Shown here: in pieces, positions 26,350-33,571 of the stretch
How the letters are laid out: every line of letters begins with the position of its first letter
Numbering within the stretch: the first letter of the stretch is position 1
Assembly: GCA_023664185.1 (NCBI GenBank)
Contig: JAMPGA010000001.1
Span: 210,405 to 274,404 of the forward strand
DNA from: Muribaculaceae bacterium
Lineage (GTDB): Bacteria > Bacteroidota > Bacteroidia > Bacteroidales > Muribaculaceae
Direction of reading: 5' to 3'
DNA length: 64,000 nt
Position numbers and translations under genes: made by a program
The notes under the pieces: model-generated
What the model was told of the DNA's origin: nothing
The model's input: the letters and a program-made list of their open reading frames with translations, nothing else
Database searches by the model: none

Positions 26350-27519
26350 TTACTGCTGGGGAGCCTGCTGCTGGGGAGCGGCGTTGGGGTCGGTGGGGTT
26401 GATGGTCATGCCGTCCTGGAGCTTGGTGCCCACGCCTTCGATGGCTATGCGGTCGCCGGCCTTAAGGCCCGAGGTCACCACAAAGTTCTTGCCGTCGCTG
26501 GCAGTCTCGATTGTGATGGGCACAGAAGCCACCTTGTTCGAATCGTTCACCACATAAGCAAATCTCTTATCCTGGAGCTCAAATGTGGCCTTCTGGGGTA
26601 TTATGATTACGTTTTCCTTAACGTTGGGGATAATGATCTGGCCTGTGCCGCCGCTGCGGAGCACTCCGTTGGGGTTGGGGAAGAGAGCACGCACGCTCGA
26701 CGAGCCGGTGCTGTTGTCGATCACACCCGACACGGTGGCCACCTTACCCTCATAGGGATAGATGCTGCCGTCGTTGAGCTTGAGCTTCACAGCCGGCATT
26801 GCCTTGATGGCAGCGTCGACAGTGCGCGCGCCGTCGCCGGCCATGCTCAGCAGATCCTTTTCGGTGAGCGAGAAGTAGGCATAGACCTGCGAGTTCTCGC
26901 TGACAGTGGTGAGAGGCTGGGCCGACGAGGGGCTTGCCAGCGAACCCTCACGGTTGGGTATAGTGCCCACCACGCCGTCGCTGGGCGAGGTCACTACAGT
27001 GTAGGCCAGATTCTTTTTGGCTGTTACAAGTGCAGCGTTGGCATTGGCCAGCTGAGCTTTGGCCTGAGCCAGGGTATTGAGAGCGAGCTGATACTCGTAG
27101 TCCGAGATAATGTTTTTCTCGCGCAGAGCCTTCTTGGAGTCGGCAGTCATCTGGGCGGTGTTCACGGCAGTCTGAGCCGAGTTCACGGCAGCCTTGGCCT
27201 GATCCACAGCAGCATTAAACTGCACCTGATCCAGAGTGAAAAGCACTTGACCCTTGCGCACATGCTGACCCTCGTCAACATGCACTTTGGTGATAAAGCC
27301 CGTCACCTGCGGACGGATGTCAATGTCGGTCTTACCCTTGATTGTAGCAGGGAAAGTAGAGGGGAGGTCGGTCTGCTCAGGAGCCAGAGTGACCACGGCG
27401 ATTGAGGGAGCCTGCTGTTGCATCATCTGCTGTCCGCCTTTGCCCGAACAGGAGGGAAGCATGGCCGAAGCTGCCAGCAGCAGCCCGAGGCTGCCCAGTT
27501 GTGACGAGATACGTTTCAT
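26350..27519 (-). CDS. RND efflux periplasmic adaptor lipoprotein (AcrA type)
   Basis: The membrane-fusion protein links the RND pump to the outer-membrane channel. A lipoprotein signal ends in MLPSC with Cys24 as the anchor. Then come the beta-barrel/lipoyl half (KGKTDIDIRPQVTGFITKV, VDEGQHVRKGQVLF), an Ala-rich coiled-coil hairpin (about residues 95-165), the second lipoyl half (VVTSPSDGVVG), and a membrane-proximal domain ending in KAGDRIAIEGVGTKLQDGM. The tail is rich in Pro and Gln. The start at 27519 begins the signal peptide; the in-frame extension upstream contains the promoter. First gene of the operon, with a -7 element at 27593-27600. Confidence 0.94.
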   Translation of the reverse strand: MKRISSQLGSLGLLLAASAMLPSCSGKGGQQMMQQQAPSIAVVTLAPEQTDLPSTFPATIKGKTDIDIRPQVTGFITKVHVDEGQHVRKGQVLFTLDQVQFNAAVDQAKAAVNSAQTAVNTAQMTADSKKALREKNIISDYEYQLALNTLAQAKAQLANANAALVTAKKNLAYTVVTSPSDGVVGTIPNREGSLASPSSAQPLTTVSENSQVYAYFSLTEKDLLSMAGDGARTVDAAIKAMPAVKLKLNDGSIYPYEGKVATVSGVIDNSTGSSSVRALFPNPNGVLRSGGTGQIIIPNVKENVIIIPQKATFELQDKRFAYVVNDSNKVASVPITIETASDGKNFVVTSGLKAGDRIAIEGVGTKLQDGMTINPTDPNAAPQQQAPQQ

Positions 27520-27592
27520 TGTGTCTTCTTTTTCGTCTTGATTTATACCTATTATGTAGTTAATATTTTTCGTATGAATAGAATAATTCACG

Positions 27593-27600
27593 CAAAGATA
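27593..27600 (-). promoter_or_regulatory. -7 element of the RND efflux operon
   Basis: The minus strand reads TATCTTTG, fitting TAnnTTTG. The leader is about 70 nt. No good -33 match is seen and no adjacent repressor gene is present. Confidence 0.55.
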
Positions 27601-27705
27601 GTGAAAATATGCCGCTTGCATGACCATTCCGGACAACTTTTTTCGGCTTTTTCACCAAAACGGAGCTATTTATTCCGTTTTTTACCAATCCAACTCGCCA
27701 AGTGG

Positions 27706-27739
27706 GGAATGGAGAATGGAGAATGGAGAGGTGAGAATT
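27706..27739. repeat. GGAGAAT tandem repeat
   Basis: GGGGAATGGAGAATGGAGAA continues as a seven-base periodic repeat for about 34 bp. The same motif occurs at 37601-37624 and, as an inverted pair, at 62690-62758. Confidence 0.6.
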
Positions 27740-27813
27740 TTGGTATGTGGGTAGTAATCGCCTCAGTATGGGATGCATTGGTGGATGGCAATGAATATCA
27801 ACCAATAGATTAG

Positions 27814-28024
27814 CCTCGAAGAGGCGATATAATGATAGCCCCATGCTTTGGCATGGGGTGAAAGGTATGGACGGAAAACGGCCTCGGAGAGGTCGATTAA
27901 TGCGAGCCACACACCCAGAGTGTGGAGCCGAGTTATGCGACCTCATTGAGGCCGTTACTTCTCTGACTATCAACACCCCACACCAAGGTGATGAGGTTAT
28001 AATTATTTTCACCTTTTCGAGGTT
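27814..28024. repeat. Dispersed intergenic repeat, copy B (with inverted end)
   Basis: This is the longest copy. It begins CCTCGAAGAGGCG, contains the AGCCCCATGCTTTGGCATGG hairpin, a middle module from GGCCTCGGAGAGGTCGATTA to GACCTCATTGAGGC with an inner GAGCCACACACCCAGAGTGT hairpin region, and ends with an inverted copy of the left module (27973-28024) whose complement matches copy C closely. It fills most of the 620-bp gap between the RND operon promoter and rpsA. ORFs crossing it have no family resemblance and are not genes. Confidence 0.8.
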
Positions 28025-28079
28025 CTGCCCATCCCAAGACTTCTTTGCCATACTCCCAACTTTGGCTATCCAACTAACG

Positions 28080-28117
28080 AAAAAACCGTCCCTTCCCCGG
28101 GATTGGGGAAGGGACGG
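28080..28117 (-). terminator. Rho-independent terminator of rpsA
   Basis: A perfect 13-bp stem (28086-28098 with 28105-28117) with a six-base loop is followed on the minus strand by six T residues, 26 bp past the rpsA stop. One of the strongest terminators in the window. Confidence 0.85.
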
Positions 28118-28142
28118 AGTGAATTATGCCTTGAAAAGTCTA

Positions 28143-29948
28143 TTACTTGCCGGCAAGTTTCTCCTTGAGCGAAGCGAGAGCCTCGAGGTCGCCCAGAGTA
28201 GTCTTCTCGAGCGGAGCGTTGAGTGCGGGAGTCTCCTCGGCAGCAGCGCGACGACGCTCGCCACCGCGACGCTCGCGGCGCTCCTTGCGGGGCTGCTCAG
28301 CACGCTCGCCCTTCTGCTCATCCTCAAAGATGCGTGAGTGCGAGAGGATGATGCGCTTCGAATCCTTGTTGAACTCGATCACCTTGAACTCGAGCTTCTC
28401 GTCGAGCTGAGCCTTCGAGCCGTCAGCCTTAACGAGGTGCTTGGGAGTTGCAAAGCCTTCCACACCATAGGGGAGAGCGATTACAGCGCCCTTCTCTACC
28501 ATCTCGATGATGGTACCCTCGTGAACAGAGCCCACTGTGAAGATGGTTTCGAATACGTCCCAGGGATTTTCCTCGAGCTGCTTGTGGCCCAGCGAGAGAC
28601 GACGGTTCTCCTTGTCTATCTCAAGCACCTGCACGTCGATGTCGGCACCCACCTGAGTGAACTCGCTGGGGTGTTTTACCTTCTTGGTCCATGAGAGGTC
28701 TGAGATGTGGATGAGGCCGTCTACGCCCTCTTCGATCTCAACAAACACGCCGAAGTTGGTGAAGTTGCGCACGCGGGCTGTGTGCTTGCTGCCCACGGGA
28801 TAGCGCACCTCGATATCCTCCCATGGATCCTTGCGGAGCTGTTTGAGGCCGAGGCTCATCTTGCGGTCCTCGCGGTCGAGGGTAAGGATTACGGCCTCGA
28901 TCTCGTCGCCCACCTTCAGGAAGTCCTGAGCTGAGCGGAGGTGCTGGCTCCACGACATTTCGCTCACGTGGATCAGACCTTCTACGCCGGGGGCTATTTC
29001 TACAAATGCGCCATAGTCGGCCATAACGACAACTTTGCCCTTCACCTTGTCGCCAACCTTGAGGTTGGGATCAAGAGCATCCCAGGGATGGGGCATGAGC
29101 TGCTTCAGACCCAGGGCGATGCGCTTCTTCTCGTCGTCGAAGTCGAGGATAACCACGTTGAGCTTCTGGTCGAGCTGCACCACCTCTTCGGGGTGGCTTA
29201 CGCGGCCCCACGAAAGGTCTGTGATGTGGATGAGGCCGTCTACGCCGCCCAGGTCGATGAACACACCGTAGCTGGTGATGTTCTTGACCGAACCCTCGAG
29301 CACCTGACCCTTCTCGAGCTTGGCGATGATCTCGCGCTTCTGCTGCTCGAGCTCGGCCTCGATGAGAGCCTTGTGGCTTACGACCACGTTCTTGAATTCC
29401 TGATTGATCTTGACTACCTTGAACTCCATGGTCTTGCCCACAAAGATGTCGTAGTCGCGGATGGGCTTCACGTCGATCTGCGAGCCGGGCAGGAATGCCT
29501 CGATGCCAAACACATCGACAATCATGCCGCCTTTGGTGCGACACTTGATGAATCCCTTGATAACCTCGTCCTTCTCCAGAGCCTCGTTGATGCGGTCCCA
29601 TGAGCGGGCTGCGCGGGCTTTGCGGTGTGAAAGGATGAGCTGACCTTTCTTGTCTTCCTGATTCTCAATGAAGACCTCTACGGTGTCGCCGACTTTGATG
29701 TCGGGGTTGTAGCGAAATTCGCTCATGGGGATGATGCCGTCGCTCTTGTAGCCGATGTTAACCACAGCCTCACGCTTGTTGAGGGCGATGATGGTACCTT
29801 CGATTACATCCTTGTCTCGCACGGTGTTGAGCGATTCATCATAGGTTTTGGTGAGTTCCTCACGCGATTTTTCGCCCTTGGTCTCACCTTTTGCATACGC
29901 TTCCCAGTCGAAATCCTCGATAGGGGAGTTTTTTACTTCTTCAGTCAT
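28143..29948 (-). CDS. rpsA: 30S ribosomal protein S1
   Basis: S1 binds mRNA on the small ribosomal subunit and, in this phylum, is thought to support initiation without strong Shine-Dalgarno sites. The 601-residue protein shows six S1 (OB-fold) repeats; the third to fifth are clearest, with GVFIDLGGVDGLIHITDLSW, GAFVEIAPGVEGLIHVSEMS and GVFVEIEEGVDGLIHISDLS. The tail (from about residue 545) is basic and Arg-rich, then Ala/Glu-rich, likely disordered. The ATG at 29948 begins MTEEVKNSPIEDFDW, the usual Bacteroidales start; an upstream in-frame ATG lies across the promoter region. Monocistronic with promoter and terminator. Confidence 0.96.
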   Translation of the reverse strand: MTEEVKNSPIEDFDWEAYAKGETKGEKSREELTKTYDESLNTVRDKDVIEGTIIALNKREAVVNIGYKSDGIIPMSEFRYNPDIKVGDTVEVFIENQEDKKGQLILSHRKARAARSWDRINEALEKDEVIKGFIKCRTKGGMIVDVFGIEAFLPGSQIDVKPIRDYDIFVGKTMEFKVVKINQEFKNVVVSHKALIEAELEQQKREIIAKLEKGQVLEGSVKNITSYGVFIDLGGVDGLIHITDLSWGRVSHPEEVVQLDQKLNVVILDFDDEKKRIALGLKQLMPHPWDALDPNLKVGDKVKGKVVVMADYGAFVEIAPGVEGLIHVSEMSWSQHLRSAQDFLKVGDEIEAVILTLDREDRKMSLGLKQLRKDPWEDIEVRYPVGSKHTARVRNFTNFGVFVEIEEGVDGLIHISDLSWTKKVKHPSEFTQVGADIDVQVLEIDKENRRLSLGHKQLEENPWDVFETIFTVGSVHEGTIIEMVEKGAVIALPYGVEGFATPKHLVKADGSKAQLDEKLEFKVIEFNKDSKRIILSHSRIFEDEQKGERAEQPRKERRERRGGERRRAAAEETPALNAPLEKTTLGDLEALASLKEKLAGK

Positions 29949-30014
29949 TAAAAAATGGGTTAATAAATATGGTTGATTCTCTTTGGCGGAGCGCCATGCG
30001 CTACAACGCCGCTG

Positions 30015-30022
30015 CAAAGTTA
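30015..30022 (-). promoter_or_regulatory. -7 element of rpsA
   Basis: The minus strand reads TAACTTTG. The leader to the ATG at 29948 is about 60 nt, long enough for autoregulation by S1, which is known for rpsA in other bacteria but cannot be shown here. Confidence 0.65.
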
Positions 30023-30126
30023 GCAAAAATATTGTATTTGTGCAAATTATTATTCTGCAGAGAACACAATTTAGAAAGTCAGGGGTAGTGTGCGGTTGTC
30101 AGGCCCCATACTGGGGCCCGATACCT

Positions 30127-30163
30127 AAAAAAGCCACCCTGGCCTTTGTGGCCGGGGTGGCTT
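30127..30163 (-). terminator. Rho-independent terminator of the 30.2-31.5 kb secreted protein
   Basis: AAGCCACCC (30131-30139) pairs with GGGTGGCTT (30155-30163) and GGCC with GGCC inside it; six T residues follow on the minus strand. Confidence 0.8.
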
Positions 30164-30184
30164 GATATGTGGGGAAGAGATGGA

Positions 30185-31531
30185 TTAGCGGATCACTTTC
30201 TTCACGTCCTTGCCCTGTACGCGGATATAAACGCCCTTCTCGGGATTGTTCACGCGGATACCCTGGAGGTTGTAGTACTCAACAGGAGCGATATTCTCGG
30301 TGTCGACGATCTTGTCGATGCCGGTCGAGAACTCGTTGAACTGTACAGTGAATGTGCAGGGAGGAGCCTGAGTAGGATCGTTCCATGTATAGATCTCTGT
30401 AAGTTTCAGGAGCTTGAATGAGCCGAACGAAACGAGACAGTTCTTGATGAGAGCGATACGGCTTTCAGAATCGTAGGTCGAGAGGTTGGCTGCGCCGATG
30501 ATGTCAACAACTTCATTAACTGTTGCACCGCTTTCAAATGCTGTCCATTCGGTGTTTGAGCTGAAGAATGCGCCGTCGTCTTCCATAACCTCACCGTTGA
30601 ACTGGTTGGGTACAGTCACACAGTTGGGATATGTGGCATCGATATCAATAACACCGACTACGTTTGCATCGTTGAGCTTATAGCCGTCTGCGCCGAAATC
30701 GTTGATTGATCCGTAGGGGTTATAGAGACGGAATACGTTGGGCTTAGCAGCATTGGTATATACGTCACACTCTATTGAGGGGACACCATTGTTCCAGCTC
30801 CAAAGAGGCAGTACATAACCTTCGTCGATAAATGTTGCTGTGGTAGCCTTTTCCCAGCCTTCCATATCAATAGTCTCGGGAGTCATCTGGCAGTATAGAA
30901 TGCTACCGTTAGTCATAGAATATTTACCGTCCTGATAGTTGGGAAGAGCTGCAACATAGTAGTCAGTATTGCTTGACTCGATGGTGCCGTCCTCATAGAA
31001 GTCGAGTACAAAAGGTTCGCTTGACTCAACGAGTTTTCCTTCAGCATTGGGCACTTTGTGTGTCATAACAACTTCGATATAGCCGTCCGTACCAAAGTTG
31101 AAGTAGCCAACAGACTGCTTTGCGGGGAGCTCGATGGTAGCAGCGCGGAAGTCCACCTTACCTTCGATCATGGGTGCCTGATCATAGTTGCCTGTTCCCT
31201 GAGGATTGTTGCTCAGATAGCCTACGCGTGTGAGGCCTACGAGCTTCACAGTGTTTGCCTCAGAACCGGGGATCAAAACGACATCTGATGATGTCTCCTC
31301 CCAACCACCTTGAGCATTGGTGTGATATGCGTTCTTGTAGCGGCCACAGAGCTCGTCGATGGTTGTGGCGATAGCCTTCTGGGGAGCCTTCTTGGAGGCT
31401 TTCACGGTCTGAGGAGCAGCCATGGCTGAAGTTTCGGCCATAGTCTCTACTCTCTGAACCTTGACGTCGGCAGCTGATGCGCTGAAGCATACGGCAGCTG
31501 CGAGGGCGAGTGATGAGTAGAATTTCTTCAT
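30185..31531 (-). CDS. Secreted protein of unknown function with T9SS-type C-terminal tail
   Basis: I do not recognise the central domain. The 449-residue protein has a cleavable signal peptide (MKKFYSSLALAAAVCFSASA), a Lys/Ala-rich linker, and an all-beta-looking body rich in Asn, Gly and aromatic residues, including repeated segments such as DELCGRYKNAYHT and FNFGTDGYIEV. The last 35 residues (VEYYNLQGIRVNNPEKGVYI, then VKKVIR) match the short C-terminal tails of Bacteroidetes secreted proteins that resemble type IX sorting signals. The ATG at 31531 begins the signal peptide. It has a full promoter and a strong terminator, so it is probably a well-expressed monocistronic gene. Confidence 0.8.
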   Translation of the reverse strand: MKKFYSSLALAAAVCFSASAADVKVQRVETMAETSAMAAPQTVKASKKAPQKAIATTIDELCGRYKNAYHTNAQGGWEETSSDVVLIPGSEANTVKLVGLTRVGYLSNNPQGTGNYDQAPMIEGKVDFRAATIELPAKQSVGYFNFGTDGYIEVVMTHKVPNAEGKLVESSEPFVLDFYEDGTIESSNTDYYVAALPNYQDGKYSMTNGSILYCQMTPETIDMEGWEKATTATFIDEGYVLPLWSWNNGVPSIECDVYTNAAKPNVFRLYNPYGSINDFGADGYKLNDANVVGVIDIDATYPNCVTVPNQFNGEVMEDDGAFFSSNTEWTAFESGATVNEVVDIIGAANLSTYDSESRIALIKNCLVSFGSFKLLKLTEIYTWNDPTQAPPCTFTVQFNEFSTGIDKIVDTENIAPVEYYNLQGIRVNNPEKGVYIRVQGKDVKKVIR

Positions 31532-31609
31532 AGAAATTGTAGTTTTGGAAAAGTGAATGAATTTTCTGCTTTTGAATGTTTTTGAAGCGTGGATAGAGGA
31601 TATCCGTTG

Positions 31610-31617
31610 CAAAAGTA
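31610..31617 (-). promoter_or_regulatory. -7 element of the 30.2-31.5 kb secreted protein
   Basis: The minus strand reads TACTTTTG with TTTG 20 bp upstream (plus-strand CAAA at 31638-31641), a complete -33/-7 pair. Leader about 72 nt. Confidence 0.7.
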
Positions 31618-31691
31618 GTGCGAATATTTATATCTTCCAAACATTTTAGCAAAATTTTTCGCAAAAATGTGACAAAATGATAAATCGACCT

Positions 31692-32693
31692 TCAGTTGAG
31701 CACTTTTTTTGCCATTTCTATCATTGTATCCACACCCATCAGGGCATCTTCAGTGCTGAGATCCACGGCAATATCGGGCTCTATGCCCCCTTCGGTGGAA
31801 AGCCCCTCGGCGTCGAGCATGGAACAGGCCGAGAATCTCACACCCCAGCCGCAGGGGGTCTCGCTGGAAAAGGGCATCCCGGAGCCTCCGCCGGTGGTGG
31901 CTCCCACAATGGTGACACCGGGGAGCAGCCGCATGATGGAGACGAAGTTGTTGGCGGCCGAGAAACATGAGCGGTTTGTGAGCACCACCACGGGTTTGCC
32001 CCAGCGCACGCGCCCCTCGGGGGCAGGTTTGTAGGTTATCGGATAGGGCTCGGAGAAGTCATCGTGGCCGGGGCCGGTCTTGTGCGATATATATCCCACA
32101 AGGGTCGGGGCTGTGATGAAGCGGGCCACGATGCGCTCCACGTTTGTCAGGTCACCTCCGCCGTTGTCGCGTATATCTATTATAAGGCCGGTGGCGGTGG
32201 CCAGATAGGAGAGGGCGGCGTCGAGGTTACCTTCCCCAACAGGTGTGGCAAACGAGGCGTAGCGTATGTAGCCCACGCCGTCAGAGAGAAATCCATACAT
32301 CAGTCCGGAGCTCTGGCGGTAGTTGAAGTTGAAATAGCTCTCCTCGACCAGGCGCTGCGAGAAGTTTTGCGGATAGTCGCTCCACCACTGTCGGTAATAG
32401 GAGGTGGCAAACGCCGATGATAGGTTGACATGGCCATCCTTGAGTTCGCCCAGCATGTCGGAACACACATCAAACAGCTCCTGCCAGGTCATCTCGGGGT
32501 CGATCTTGGCAGCATATCGGGTGTGAACCTCATCCCAGTCCACATCTTTTTGGGCAAAAAAGCAATAGTGCTGGTCGAGTATGGTCCATAGAGCCTCGAA
32601 ATTTCCTTTGCGGTCGTTGGAATATTCGGGTATATCGTGGCAAGCTGTCATCAGCACCACCAACAGCAGTAAGCCGGCAAGTTTTCTACACAT
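31692..32693 (-). CDS. S41-family peptidase lipoprotein
   Basis: This 333-residue lipoprotein (lipobox LMTAC, Cys18) belongs to the S41 C-terminal-processing/tricorn-like peptidases. The core is visible as GLIIDIRDNGGGDLTNVERI, then VVVLTNRSCFSAANNFVSIM, where the Ser of FSAA is the likely nucleophile, and the GATTGGGSGMPF and GGIEPDI motifs. No PDZ domain is seen, as is common for the short Bacteroidales members. The N-terminal helical region (FEALWTILDQHYCFFAQK) is typical. It lies 33 bp downstream of the outer-membrane protein gene on the same strand. The substrate is unknown; a role in envelope protein turnover is inference. Confidence 0.85.
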   Translation of the reverse strand: MCRKLAGLLLLVVLMTACHDIPEYSNDRKGNFEALWTILDQHYCFFAQKDVDWDEVHTRYAAKIDPEMTWQELFDVCSDMLGELKDGHVNLSSAFATSYYRQWWSDYPQNFSQRLVEESYFNFNYRQSSGLMYGFLSDGVGYIRYASFATPVGEGNLDAALSYLATATGLIIDIRDNGGGDLTNVERIVARFITAPTLVGYISHKTGPGHDDFSEPYPITYKPAPEGRVRWGKPVVVLTNRSCFSAANNFVSIMRLLPGVTIVGATTGGGSGMPFSSETPCGWGVRFSACSMLDAEGLSTEGGIEPDIAVDLSTEDALMGVDTMIEMAKKVLN

Positions 32694-32726
32694 ATTTATA
32701 TATAGAGAGTTTGAGGGGGAGTTTTA

Positions 32727-33566
32727 TTAATATGCCCTGGTGGCCGGAGTGGTAATGGGCAGCGAGGTGAAATCGCCGGTGATGCCCAACACGAAGGCGT
32801 GGGTGGTGAGACGGCTTACTATATTGTTGGCCTTCGACGAGAAGATGCGGCCGCTATAGCCCAGACGCAGCGAAGTGCCGCTCCAGAGATGCAGATCGGC
32901 ACACAGCAGATTGTCCAGGCAGAAATATGAGCCGGGCCATGCCGCATGCACCAGCCCGGAATGGTTGCCGAGATATATTTCGTAATACAGCTCACCGTAG
33001 TCGGGCGAGAAGAATGCGCCGGTCAGAGGCATTGACGGGCGATAGAGCAGGGTGACTGGGAGGCGTCCCACCCGGCAGTGCCAGGCGGCCAGACCGGTGG
33101 CATTGAGCGTCACTGCCCCCTTTGCAGCCACAGGGTTGTTGCCGTTGTGGTTGTTGTAGAGAGCGCCACCCTCAAAAGCCAGTTCGCCACCGGCAGCAAG
33201 CGTGAGAACAGGCACAGCGTCGAGGCGCCAGCGCCTCATCATGCCCCACCCCACACGCACCATGGAGCCCCACATTGTGGCATTGCGTGCAGGGCTCTTG
33301 TCGGAGTCGAGCGTCAGCGCCACGTCGAGAGCCAAATTCCAGTTTGGAGCAAAGCGGGCGGCCTGCATGCGCGAGTAGGCCAGCGACGTGTGCCAACCGG
33401 AGTAGCGGAGGGGCGTGAGATATGTATCGGCCATATGCGACGTACCCGCGCCCACCATCCACGATTCCGTGACAGGGCGCACCCCATCGTCAGCCCGTGC
33501 CCCAAGGCACAATGCCAGAAGCATCCCCACCAAACATGCGGCATATTTATTGTTATTGTTCATCAT
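32727..33566 (-). CDS. DUF3316-like outer-membrane/periplasmic protein
   Basis: The 279-residue protein has a signal peptide ending near CLGARA and a body of alternating amphipathic strands with many aromatic residues and a final aromatic residue, as in small outer-membrane beta-barrels. The motif SWMVGAGTSHMADTYLTPLRYSGW resembles the start of DUF3316 proteins of Bacteroidales; the family assignment is by recall and moderate. Function is unknown. It starts 6 bp after the parC stop on the same strand, so it is probably cotranscribed with parC, followed by the S41 lipoprotein, which may act on the same envelope compartment. Confidence 0.65.
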   Translation of the reverse strand: MMNNNNKYAACLVGMLLALCLGARADDGVRPVTESWMVGAGTSHMADTYLTPLRYSGWHTSLAYSRMQAARFAPNWNLALDVALTLDSDKSPARNATMWGSMVRVGWGMMRRWRLDAVPVLTLAAGGELAFEGGALYNNHNGNNPVAAKGAVTLNATGLAAWHCRVGRLPVTLLYRPSMPLTGAFFSPDYGELYYEIYLGNHSGLVHAAWPGSYFCLDNLLCADLHLWSGTSLRLGYSGRIFSSKANNIVSRLTTHAFVLGITGDFTSLPITTPATRAY

Positions 33567-33571
33567 TCGGA

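Noticed and set aside
27560..28051. 163-codon reading frame across repeat copy B
   Set aside because: It runs through the repeat and its hairpins and has no recognisable domain.
28324..28400. tRNA-like TTCGAATCC segment inside rpsA
   Set aside because: It is within a conserved protein gene and no cloverleaf or acceptor stem can be formed around it. No other tRNA signal was seen in the window.
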